Assembly (NCBI GenBank): GCA_015258095.1
Contig: JABZIV010000017.1
Span: 1 to 40,088, forward strand
Direction: 5' to 3'
Source of the DNA: Lachnospiraceae bacterium
GTDB taxonomy: Bacteria > Bacillota > Clostridia > Lachnospirales > Lachnospiraceae
DNA length: 40,088 bases
Part shown: positions 8,763 through 15,874 of the stretch, one piece after another
Position numbering within the stretch: the first letter of the stretch is position 1
Layout: every line of letters starts with the position of its first letter
The notes under the pieces: model-generated
Told to the model about the DNA's origin: nothing
The model's input: the letters and a program-made list of their open reading frames with translations, nothing else
Database searches by the model: none
Made by a program: the position numbers and the translations under genes

Positions 8763-9857
8763 ATGGAAATCATACCGTATCGCTTTGGTGCCGGTCGTTT
8801 TATATTTGCGGAAAATGCGCTTTCTTCTTTGCAGGAGGAAATAAGACGCTATGGGACAAATGCCTTTTTTCTGATGGGAGAAAAGGCATTTTCTCTTATG
8901 GAGCAATTTGGTCTTTTTGAACAGGAGACAGGACTTGTTTCGGAAAGGGAGATTTACGAAGGCTTTCCGACAGAAGAAGAACTTACGGAATGTAAGGACA
9001 AGCTTATGGCATTGAAGAAGAGAGCAGGCGGGGCACAAGCTCCGACGGTCCTCATCGGTATCGGCGGGGGAAGAATCATGGACCTTGCGAAGGCGGTAGC
9101 CGCGGAGAGTGCGGTGCCCCTCATTTTGATTCCGACTTCCGCAGCAACCTGTGCAGCCTATAGTCCGCTCTCCGTATTGTATTCTAAGGAAGGAAAAGTG
9201 GAGAAGGTACTGCACTTTGAGAAGGAAATCGACTCGGTTATCGTAGACGGGCGTGTTCTAACTACGGAGTCGGCAAGGCTACTCAAGGCGGGAATCCTCG
9301 ATGCGATGGCAAAATACGTGGAGATTCTGCATGGAGGAGAGGAAATTACGGCGGAGAACAGCAGGATTGAGAAGTACTTTGCAAAGAAGATGGCGGAGGA
9401 TCTGTTTCTTTTTTTAGAGGAAAAGGGGAAGGATGCGGTCTATGCACTGGAAAGAGGGGAATACAGCAAGACGCTTTCCGATGTCTTCTTTTCCAATATT
9501 GCGTATACCGGACTCATCAGCGGTCTCATGCGGGGAAGGGGACAGGCGGCGCTCGCCCATGTTTTCTACAATTTCCTTCGAGGACATTACCCGGAGACGA
9601 AAGACTTCTATCATGGCGAGATGGTCGGCGTGGGACTCCTCCTGGAGACGAGATGGAACCGGGATAGAAGGCTGGAAGAGCGTTTGAAACAGTTTTTAAT
9701 GGAAATGGATATGGCGAAGAGCCTTTTTGACTTAGGACTGGAGAGAGAAGAAGAGGTCTTCGAAGCTTTTTATCGCTACTGTGTGGAAAAGAAGTCGATT
9801 TCCGGAGGAGAGGAAGAAAAGGAAAAGCTTCGAGATGCTTTTTCCGCTTTGTCTTAG
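8763..9857 (+). CDS. HcxA (YbdH)-like metal-dependent 2-hydroxycarboxylate dehydrogenase
   Basis: A 364-residue member of the iron-containing alcohol/glycerol dehydrogenase superfamily. It has the dinucleotide motif IGIGGGRIMDLAKA, the PTSAATCAAYSPLSVLY segment, and metal ligands in GILDAMAKYVE (Asp), AALAHVFYN (His) and FYHGEMVGVG (His). The TCAA-x-x-PLSV segment matches what I recall of E. coli HcxA (YbdH), which reduces 2-oxoacids such as 2-oxobutanoate, better than glycerol dehydrogenase. The next gene is an aminotransferase, as ybdL (methionine aminotransferase) neighbours ybdH in E. coli. A role in interconverting a 2-oxoacid and 2-hydroxyacid is therefore likely; the exact substrate is inference. 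A GGAAGGGGG site lies 7 bases before ATG 8763. Confidence 0.78.
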   Translation: MEIIPYRFGAGRFIFAENALSSLQEEIRRYGTNAFFLMGEKAFSLMEQFGLFEQETGLVSEREIYEGFPTEEELTECKDKLMALKKRAGGAQAPTVLIGIGGGRIMDLAKAVAAESAVPLILIPTSAATCAAYSPLSVLYSKEGKVEKVLHFEKEIDSVIVDGRVLTTESARLLKAGILDAMAKYVEILHGGEEITAENSRIEKYFAKKMAEDLFLFLEEKGKDAVYALERGEYSKTLSDVFFSNIAYTGLISGLMRGRGQAALAHVFYNFLRGHYPETKDFYHGEMVGVGLLLETRWNRDRRLEERLKQFLMEMDMAKSLFDLGLEREEEVFEAFYRYCVEKKSISGGEEEKEKLRDAFSALS

Positions 9858-9941
9858 CCGGATAGAGAAGAAGAGAGAAGAAGTAGAGAGAAGAAGTAGA
9901 GGAAAGAAATAGACGGAAGAAGTAGAGGGGAGTGCGGAGAA
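9858..9941 (+). repeat. purine-only degenerate tandem repeats in an operon spacer
   Basis: The spacer between the dehydrogenase and aminotransferase genes is built of near-repeats of GAGAGAAGAAGTA (about 13 bases), almost entirely purines on the plus strand. It also supplies the weak ribosome site before ATG 9942. A similar array occurs at 24597-24654. Confidence 0.6.
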
Positions 9942-11276
9942 ATGCTATCGGAACGGGTTCGGAAAAGTCTCATCAAGGGTTCAGCCATTCGGCGTGCTTT
10001 CGAGGAGGGACAGCGCCTTGCCGCTTTATACGGGGCGGATAAGGTCTATGACTTGAGTATCGGAAATCCTGCGGCGCCGGCGCCGCAGGAGATTCGGCGC
10101 GCTATGCGGGAGATTGCGGAGGAAGATGCCCTTTCTCTTCATAGTTATATGGAGGACGCCGGATTTTGGGAAGTGCGGGAGGCGATTTCCGAGAATCTGA
10201 ATGAGAGACTCCGAAAGGGAGAGTTTCTTCTGGTACGAAGGGACGATTACGCTGCGAGAGAGGAAGGCGGGAAAAGCAGGGAGGAACAGGGGAAGGAACG
10301 GGAAAAGCAGGGTCGTACCCGGGATAAAGAAGAAAGTCGGCTGCCATTTACGGCGGAAAATGTCATCATGAGCCACGGTGCCGCAGGCGCAATGAATATT
10401 TTCTTCCGCACCGTACTGGATCCGGATGATGAGGTTCTAGTGCTGAAACCCTACTATCCGGGATACACGAGTTTTATAGGAAACTGCTATGCGAAGAAGG
10501 TGGAAGTGGATTGTCAGGGGGAAGATTTTCAGATTGATTTTCAGGATCTGGAGCGGAAAATTACGGTAAGAACCAAGCTGCTGATCCTGAATTCGCCGAA
10601 CAATCCCTCCGGTACCGTCTACACGGCGGAAACGCTCCGGACGCTGGCAGAGATTCTCCGAAAGAAAGAGCGGGAAATCGGGCACAGCATCTATCTGCTT
10701 TCGGATGAGCCGTATCGGGAGTTATGTTACACGAGAGAGAGGCTTCCCTTTATTCCCTCTTTTTATGAAAATACCGTGATTGCCTATTCTTTCAGTAAAT
10801 CGCTATCCATTCCGGGAGAACGAATCGGCTATCTTTTGATTCCGGCTGAAGCGGAAGAGTCGGGAGAACTGCTCCTTGGAGCGCGGAATTCCACCGGCGC
10901 ACTCGGTTTTGTCAATGCCAATGCTTTTTTCCAGAAGGTCGCAGCCGCCTCTTTACAGGCGAAGGCACCTCTCACGTATTATCGGGAGAACCTGGAACTT
11001 CTGTATAAGGCGCTACTGGAATCCGGCTTCTCATGCAGAAAACCGGACGGCGCATTCTATCTTTTCCTGCGCGTTCCGGACGGGGAGGAAGAACTGTTTT
11101 TGGAGCGTGCAAAGGCGCATCGCCTCATCCTCGTAGGAGGAAGTTCCTTCGGTATGCCGGGGTTTGTACGGGTTTCCTTCTGTGGGAAGAAGGAGACGAT
11201 AGAGGGTGCGCTTCCCGCGTTTCGGCGCCTTGCTCTCGAGTATGGGTTACGGAAAGAAGCTTCCGGAACTTATTGA
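9942..11276 (+). CDS. PLP-dependent class I/II aminotransferase
   Basis: A 444-residue fold-type I aminotransferase: YDLSIGNPAAPAP near the N-terminus, NSPNNPSGT (substrate/PLP asparagine), SDEPYRELCY, and the PLP lysine in SFSKSLSIPGERIGY. Substrate specificity cannot be read. The neighbouring HcxA-like dehydrogenase suggests a partner 2-oxoacid, possibly that of methionine (4-methylthio-2-oxobutanoate) or 2-oxobutanoate. It is longer than the usual 390-400 residues because of a highly charged Arg/Glu/Lys/Gln/Gly insertion at about residues 104-128 (DNA 10251-10335), between the small domain and VIMSHGAAGAM. It is co-directional with the dehydrogenase gene, 84 bases downstream. Confidence 0.85.
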   Translation: MLSERVRKSLIKGSAIRRAFEEGQRLAALYGADKVYDLSIGNPAAPAPQEIRRAMREIAEEDALSLHSYMEDAGFWEVREAISENLNERLRKGEFLLVRRDDYAAREEGGKSREEQGKEREKQGRTRDKEESRLPFTAENVIMSHGAAGAMNIFFRTVLDPDDEVLVLKPYYPGYTSFIGNCYAKKVEVDCQGEDFQIDFQDLERKITVRTKLLILNSPNNPSGTVYTAETLRTLAEILRKKEREIGHSIYLLSDEPYRELCYTRERLPFIPSFYENTVIAYSFSKSLSIPGERIGYLLIPAEAEESGELLLGARNSTGALGFVNANAFFQKVAAASLQAKAPLTYYRENLELLYKALLESGFSCRKPDGAFYLFLRVPDGEEELFLERAKAHRLILVGGSSFGMPGFVRVSFCGKKETIEGALPAFRRLALEYGLRKEASGTY

Positions 11277-11302
11277 TAAAATCTATTAATTTCAATTATA
11301 AT
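11273..11302 (+). promoter_or_regulatory. promoter of binding protein gene 2
   Basis: TTGATA at 11273-11278, 18-base spacer, perfect TATAAT at 11297-11302. The -35 overlaps the aminotransferase stop codon. The transcript would have a leader of about 110 bases containing a hairpin directly before the ribosome site (GATTTGC 11382-11388 / GCAAATC 11394-11400). This gives the second binding protein its own expression control. Confidence 0.6.
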
Positions 11303-11421
11303 CGTGTTTTTCAATTAGATTTTTAAGAAAATGAGTTGTATATTCATCGTCGTTGGCGAGCGTTTCGCTATACAGTAGAGTGATTTGCAAAGGGCAAATC
11401 GACATCCGGTAGGGAGGCAGA

Positions 11422-12630
11422 ATGAGAAAACGGGTTTTAATTGCTATGGCTACCCTGGCTATGGCAGCAAGCCTTGCAGCTTGCGGAAGTAAGGGTGATG
11501 CATCGAAGGGAAGTACAAAGGCGGGAAGTGAAGCGGCCGAAACAAAGACTTCGGAAGGAACCGCGGCATCTTCCGAGAAAGCGGAAGAGAAGGCGGACGG
11601 AAAAATTGTCGTAGAGACCGGTGCCTATCCGGAAGGAAACAACAAGCTGGAGACAGGGGACAAGCCGGAAAGCCCGACCGTGACCTGGGCACAGGGAGCC
11701 AGCGGAAATGTTTTGGTCAGCATTGCGAAGGCACAGGGATATTTTCAGGAAGTCGGCCTTACCGTAAATGAGATTCCTCTGGATGATAATCAGGTGCAGG
11801 CGGTATCTACGGGACAGGTTGATATCGCATCGAATACCGGAACCTGGCAGCCGTTAAAGAGTATCATGGCGGGAGATGATATCGCGATCATCGGTGGACA
11901 CATGCTGACAGGTTGTATGCCGGTTATTGCGAAAGAGGACACGGAGTGGAAGGGACCGGAGTCTCTCCTGGGAAAGAAATTCGGAGATTCCATTTCCCGT
12001 TATGCTATTCTTCACCCGCTGGTCGATGAAGGACATGATATCAAAAAGGAAATCACGTTCGTAGACATTGACAATGATGCCGATAAGATTCAGGCGGTTT
12101 TGAAGGGAGAGCTCGATTTTGCCACCCTCGGAACGGGAAGAATGTATCAGGCATTAAACACGAAGGGAATCAAGATTGTAACGTATTGTTCCGATGTTAC
12201 CCCGAACTATTCCTGCTGTAGAATGATTGCAAGAGATAGCTGGGTAAAGAAGAATCCGACTACGGTCAAGCTCTTAAATGAAGCGCTCATTCGTGCACAG
12301 GCGTATTTCCAGGATCATAAACAGGAAACCGTGGATCTCATGGTGAAGCAGTTGAATGCGAACAAAGAATATGTTGAGGCTTACCTCTTAAATGAGCATT
12401 ACAGAATCAATCCGGATACCCTGAAGAATACGGTTTTTGATAACTATCGTTATATGAAAGCTGTGGGCGGTATTGAAAATGAGAAAGCCGATGTAAAGCT
12501 CGAGGATCGCATCTATAACGACCTGTATAAGCAGGCGCTCGATGAAGCACAGAAGAAGTGGGGTTCCGAGAATCCGTCCTTCTATGAAGAAGCGCAGAAG
12601 TTCTACACAGAGCATAATACCAATCAGTAA
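11422..12630 (+). CDS. ABC transporter substrate-binding lipoprotein 2 (SsuA/TauA/NMT1-like)
   Basis: A 402-residue paralogue of the protein at 5887-7101. Lipobox LAAC with Cys21, charged tether of about 45 residues, then the same binding domain (VTWAQGASGNVLVSIAKAQGYF, GTWQPLKSIMAGDDIAIIGG, NYSCCRMIARDSW, and a near-identical C-terminus ending TEHNTNQ). Tethers and many synonymous codons differ while the mature protein is conserved, which points to an old duplication kept by selection. It has its own promoter (11273-11302) and converges on the permease and ATPase genes, so both proteins probably feed one translocator. GTAGGGAGG precedes ATG 11422. Confidence 0.85.
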   Translation: MRKRVLIAMATLAMAASLAACGSKGDASKGSTKAGSEAAETKTSEGTAASSEKAEEKADGKIVVETGAYPEGNNKLETGDKPESPTVTWAQGASGNVLVSIAKAQGYFQEVGLTVNEIPLDDNQVQAVSTGQVDIASNTGTWQPLKSIMAGDDIAIIGGHMLTGCMPVIAKEDTEWKGPESLLGKKFGDSISRYAILHPLVDEGHDIKKEITFVDIDNDADKIQAVLKGELDFATLGTGRMYQALNTKGIKIVTYCSDVTPNYSCCRMIARDSWVKKNPTTVKLLNEALIRAQAYFQDHKQETVDLMVKQLNANKEYVEAYLLNEHYRINPDTLKNTVFDNYRYMKAVGGIENEKADVKLEDRIYNDLYKQALDEAQKKWGSENPSFYEEAQKFYTEHNTNQ

Positions 12631-12651
12631 GCGAAAAATTCTTTCAAGGAG

Positions 12652-12679
12652 AGGATGAAGAAAGGACGTATTTCATCCT
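12652..12679. other. hairpin after binding protein gene 2
   Basis: AGGATGAA at 12652-12659 pairs with TTCATCCT at 12672-12679. It precedes the strong terminator at 12690-12729 and may protect the 3' end of the mRNA. Confidence 0.4.
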
Positions 12680-12689
12680 ATGACTTTAA

Positions 12690-12729
12690 AGAAAAAGACC
12701 GAGAGGCGGAAGCCTTCCGGTCTTTTTCT
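12690..12729. terminator. bidirectional terminator between convergent genes
   Basis: AGAAAAAGACCG (12690-12701) pairs with CGGTCTTTTTCT (12718-12729), with an inner AGGC/GCCT stem closing a GGAA tetraloop. T runs lie on both sides, so it can stop the binding protein gene (plus) and the permease gene (minus). Confidence 0.9.
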
Positions 12730-12737
12730 ATTCTTTT

Positions 12738-13496
12738 TTACATCGTCCAGCGGAGAATCCGGTTCTTCAAATGATCGAATACACTCATCACGGCAATCAG
12801 GATGAAAACCATGAAGAGGAAGCCGCCCCACACATTTTCATAAATGCCTAAGGTGGAATACCGCTTCACATAGAAGCCGAGTCCATACTGTGCACCGTAC
12901 ATCTCGGCGTAGACGAGCATGACGAAGGAGCTGCGGAGCGAATTGATGAAGCCGGAAATGATGGAAGGACTTGCTGCCGGAAGCACGACTTTGAAGAAAC
13001 GTTTGAGCCCTTTCAGTTCGAGCGTGTCCGCATTGTCCAAATAGCGTTTGTCGATGGTCTGAATTCCGGTGATTGTCGCAAAGAGCGTTGCCCAGACGCA
13101 GCCGTAAACGATGATGATGACACTCGCCCACCACATTGTCGGAGAGAGGAGAACGACGAAGGGGGAGAGAAGGATGGAAGGCACGCAACTGAAACCGTAG
13201 ACAATCGGATAAAGAACCTTTCTCGCTTTCTCGTGAAGACCCATTAGGAGGCCGATACCGAGCGCGAGAATCAGGGTAATCAGCACGGAAGGCACGAGGA
13301 GCAGGAAAGAGGATGCCACATTTTGAAGCTGCATCCCACGATTGTCGTAGAATGCCTTCGCAATAAGTCCCACTTTCGGGAACATCAGGGCGCTGATCCA
13401 ACCGTGGTCCGAGATCACGATGTAGCCGAGAACCATAGCAAGGAGGATCAGATAAGTAATCCAGTAATCTTTCAAGTGTTGTATTATTTTTTTCAT
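12738..13496 (-). CDS. ABC transporter permease (SsuC/TauC-like)
   Basis: A 252-residue protein with about six membrane segments and the binding-protein-dependent permease loop (ELKGLKRFFKVVLPAASPSIISGF near residues 160-183) that contacts the ATPase. Length and pattern fit the SsuC/TauC/ThiX group. It is the last gene of the minus-strand operon megL-ATPase-permease, 87 bases after the ATPase gene. Its cognate binding proteins are probably the two plus-strand lipoproteins, as no other is in sight. Only a weak ribosome site (GAAAGGCAG) precedes ATG 13496. Confidence 0.87.
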   Translation of the reverse strand: MKKIIQHLKDYWITYLILLAMVLGYIVISDHGWISALMFPKVGLIAKAFYDNRGMQLQNVASSFLLLVPSVLITLILALGIGLLMGLHEKARKVLYPIVYGFSCVPSILLSPFVVLLSPTMWWASVIIIVYGCVWATLFATITGIQTIDKRYLDNADTLELKGLKRFFKVVLPAASPSIISGFINSLRSSFVMLVYAEMYGAQYGLGFYVKRYSTLGIYENVWGGFLFMVFILIAVMSVFDHLKNRILRWTM

Positions 13497-13533
13497 GACT
13501 GCCTTTCTTCGGATGCTTGGGATAGAGTAGAGG

Positions 13534-13555
13534 CGGGAGATGCTTTCTTCTCCCG
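13534..13555. other. intergenic hairpin between ABC ATPase and permease genes
   Basis: CGGGAGA 13534-13540 pairs with TCTCCCG 13549-13555. On the minus (coding) strand it is not followed by a T run, so it is unlikely to terminate the operon. An mRNA processing or stability role that sets ATPase:permease ratio is possible. Confidence 0.4.
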
Positions 13556-13583
13556 TTTTCCGTCCTATTCTTTAAAGGGAAGT

Positions 13584-14372
13584 TTACTCTACCCGGCTTG
13601 CCACATCCTTATTGATGGTGCGAACCAATTCTGCACGACGTTTCAAAATCTCCGGGTCTTCAAACATGGTATCCCGATTGCCTCTCTTTTCGTCCGGAAT
13701 TCTTTCGTCGTAAATAATTTTACTGGGGCGCTGTCCGAGGACAATGATTCGCGTAGAAAGAAGTAGGGCTTCGTCGACATCGTGTGTAACGAAGAAGACG
13801 GTTTTCTTCACTTCTTCCTCCTGCCAGAGCTGCAAAACAAGATCCTGGAGCCTTGCGCGGGTGACTGCATCCAGTGCGCCGAAAGGCTCATCCATCAGGA
13901 GAATCGGCGGATTCACGCTGAGGGAACGGGCAATAGCGCAGCGCTGTTTCATTCCGCCGGAGAGATCTCTCGGCAGTTTCCGGAAAACTTCTTCCGGAAG
14001 ACCGACCTTTTTCAGCGTTTCTTTCGCGATACTGACGCGTTCCTCTTTTGTCTTTTTCGGATATTTCTGCTCTAAGGCGAGGGTGATATTTTCCCCGGCA
14101 GTCATCCAGGGAAAGAGACCGTAATCCTGGAAGACGACAGAACGGTCAAGACTGGCTCCGGAGATAGGGGTACCGTCGAGGGTCATCTCTCCCTCACTCT
14201 GTTTTTCCAGTCCGGCGAGAAGCCGGAGAAGGGTGCTTTTTCCACAGCCGGATTGGCCCAGAATGCACACAAATTCTCCGGATTCGACTTCCAGAGTGAG
14301 ATTCTCCAGAATCTTCTTCTCCGGCTCATCTTTATAGGCAAAACTTAGATTTTGGATGCGGATGTTTTTCAT
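13584..14372 (-). CDS. ABC transporter ATP-binding protein (SsuB/TauB-like)
   Basis: A 262-residue ABC ATPase: Walker A GQSGCGKST near residue 39, Q-loop VVFQDYGLFPWMT, signature LSGGMKQR, Walker B ILLMDEPFGALD and switch histidine in VTHDVDEAL. The QDYGLFPW and DEPFGALD sequences are typical of the nitrate/sulfonate/taurine importer ATPases. It starts only three bases after the methionine gamma-lyase stop codon, with its AGGG ribosome site inside that gene, so the two are translationally linked. This suggests that transport and methionine gamma-lyase belong to one process. Confidence 0.9.
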   Translation of the reverse strand: MKNIRIQNLSFAYKDEPEKKILENLTLEVESGEFVCILGQSGCGKSTLLRLLAGLEKQSEGEMTLDGTPISGASLDRSVVFQDYGLFPWMTAGENITLALEQKYPKKTKEERVSIAKETLKKVGLPEEVFRKLPRDLSGGMKQRCAIARSLSVNPPILLMDEPFGALDAVTRARLQDLVLQLWQEEEVKKTVFFVTHDVDEALLLSTRIIVLGQRPSKIIYDERIPDEKRGNRDTMFEDPEILKRRAELVRTINKDVASRVE

Positions 14373-14375
14373 AGA

Positions 14376-15602
14376 TTATCCCTCAAGAGTCGCAAAGGCT
14401 TGCCGGAAGTCTTCTACGAGATCTTCGGTATTTTCCAGACCGCAGGACACACGAATCAGTTCGTTGCTGATTCCCGCTTTCTTCCGTTCTTCTTCCGGTA
14501 CATTGTTGTGTGTCATGCTGGCGGCGTGTTCTACGAGAGTCTCCGGATCACCGAGACTTACCGCGATAGAGGCGATGTGGAAGGCATTGACCACTTTTTT
14601 GCAGGCGGTGAAGGCATCCATTCCTTTGATACCGTCTTTTAAAGTGAAGGAGAGGATTCCGCCGTAGTTCCCGTGCATGAGCTTCTCTGCCAAAGCATGC
14701 TGCGGGCTGCTCTTCAGTCCCGGGTAGTTTACGGTTTCCACATAGGGAGAGCTCTCCAGAAATTCGGCTACAGCAAGACCGTTTGCACAGTGTCTCGCCA
14801 TACGAAGCTCCATGGTTTGCATACCGCGGAGAACCAGGAAAGAATCAAAGGGACTGGGGGTTGTTCCCTGTACCTTGGAAGTGATGCCTCTCTTGATAGG
14901 CAGAAGGTCGGCTTCTTTTCCGATGATGCATCCGCAGATGACATCGCCGTGCCCGTTGATATACTTTGTCGCGCTATGTACCACGATATCTGCGCCAAGA
15001 GAAAGAGGCTTGATTTCGGGTGGCGGAGTAAAGGTGTTATCTACCACGACTTTCACACCGCTTTCGTGTCCGATTTTGGCAATCTCCGCAATGTCCGTGA
15101 GTTCCATCGTCGGGTTTGTCATGCTCTCGAAATAAATGACTTTGGTATTCGGGCGGATAGCCTTTTTTACGGCAGAGAGGTCCGTTGTATCTACGGAGCT
15201 CACTTCCACACCGAATTTATCTAAGGTTTCACGGAGTACCATATCCGTACAGCCGTAGACGCATTTTCCCCGAATGATGTGGTCGCCACTGGAAAGCAGT
15301 CCGAGAAGGACGCCGCCGATAGCCCCCATACCGGAAGCGGTTGCAATGGCCATCTCTCCGCCCTCTAAAGCGGCATACTTCTTCTCCAGTGCGCTAATCG
15401 TAGGATTACCGCCTCTCGTGTAGGCGAAGCCCGCCTTTTCTCCGGAGAATATCGCACTGCCTTCTTCCACTGTGTCAAAGCAGAAGGTGGAGGTCTGGTA
15501 AATCGGCGTAGCCAGCGCGCCGTATGCCGGATCTTTCTCCTGTCCTGCATGAATCATCTTTGTGCCGAATCCGAGTTTCTTAAAATCCATTTTCTCTCCC
15601 AC
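14376..15602 (-). CDS. megL: methionine gamma-lyase (Cys/Met metabolism PLP enzyme)
   Basis: A 408-residue member of the Cys/Met metabolism PLP family. The N-terminal GTKMIHAGQE, YQTSTFCFDT and the active-site Cys in KCVYGCTDM are notable: that cysteine is characteristic of methionine gamma-lyase and usually absent from cystathionine lyases. The PLP lysine lies in HSATKYINGHGD. The enzyme splits methionine to methanethiol, ammonia and 2-oxobutanoate. O-acetylhomoserine sulfhydrylase is the main alternative. The start is uncertain: GTG 15602 has AAGGAGG five bases upstream, while ATG 15590 has GGGAGAG close by. First gene of the minus-strand operon with the ABC ATPase and permease. A large terminator-like hairpin lies only 19 bases before its ribosome site. 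Confidence 0.82.
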   Translation of the reverse strand: MGEKMDFKKLGFGTKMIHAGQEKDPAYGALATPIYQTSTFCFDTVEEGSAIFSGEKAGFAYTRGGNPTISALEKKYAALEGGEMAIATASGMGAIGGVLLGLLSSGDHIIRGKCVYGCTDMVLRETLDKFGVEVSSVDTTDLSAVKKAIRPNTKVIYFESMTNPTMELTDIAEIAKIGHESGVKVVVDNTFTPPPEIKPLSLGADIVVHSATKYINGHGDVICGCIIGKEADLLPIKRGITSKVQGTTPSPFDSFLVLRGMQTMELRMARHCANGLAVAEFLESSPYVETVNYPGLKSSPQHALAEKLMHGNYGGILSFTLKDGIKGMDAFTACKKVVNAFHIASIAVSLGDPETLVEHAASMTHNNVPEEERKKAGISNELIRVSCGLENTEDLVEDFRQAFATLEG

Positions 15603-15633
15603 AATAGCCTCCTTCTGTCCTTTTCCTTTACTT

Positions 15634-15692
15634 AAAAAAGAGTAATAACTGCCATTAAATACTTCAAAATGGTAGTGTATTACTCTTTTTTT
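15634..15692. promoter_or_regulatory. terminator-like hairpin in the megL leader (possible attenuator)
   Basis: AAAAAAGAGTAATA (15634-15647) pairs perfectly with TATTACTCTTTTTT (15678-15691). An inner stem CTGCCATT (15649-15656) / AATGGTAG (15668-15675) has one G-T pair. T runs on both strands make it a terminator in either direction. It could simply end the citDEF transcript. On the minus strand, however, there is no room for a promoter between it and the megL ribosome site (15608-15614), so megL transcription must cross it. No SAM riboswitch or T-box core was recognised. Confidence 0.65.
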
Positions 15693-15776
15693 GAACTGTC
15701 TAATTGAGATAAAGCATAGGAGAAGGCACTATTCGGAAAATCATATAAATAGAAGAAAAGTTCCGTATGGTAAAGC

Positions 15777-15828
15777 CGTATAAGCGGAAAGATTCTGTAT
15801 TATGAAGTCGTATAAGCGGAAAGATTCT
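15777..15828. repeat. two perfect 20-base direct repeats upstream of megL
   Basis: CGTATAAGCGGAAAGATTCT occurs at 15777-15796 and again at 15809-15828, a 32-base period. A degenerate third partial copy may lie near 15762-15780. Between citF (ends 15875) and megL the remaining DNA holds only this and the hairpin at 15634-15692. Confidence 0.75.
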
Positions 15829-15874
15829 ATATTAAAAAACAGAACGATAGGAAGAGTTTCGTACCGTACGTCGT

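Noticed and set aside
13534..13555. Hairpin between ABC ATPase and permease genes as a terminator
   Set aside because: On the coding (minus) strand it has no T run after it, and the permease needs the same transcript.
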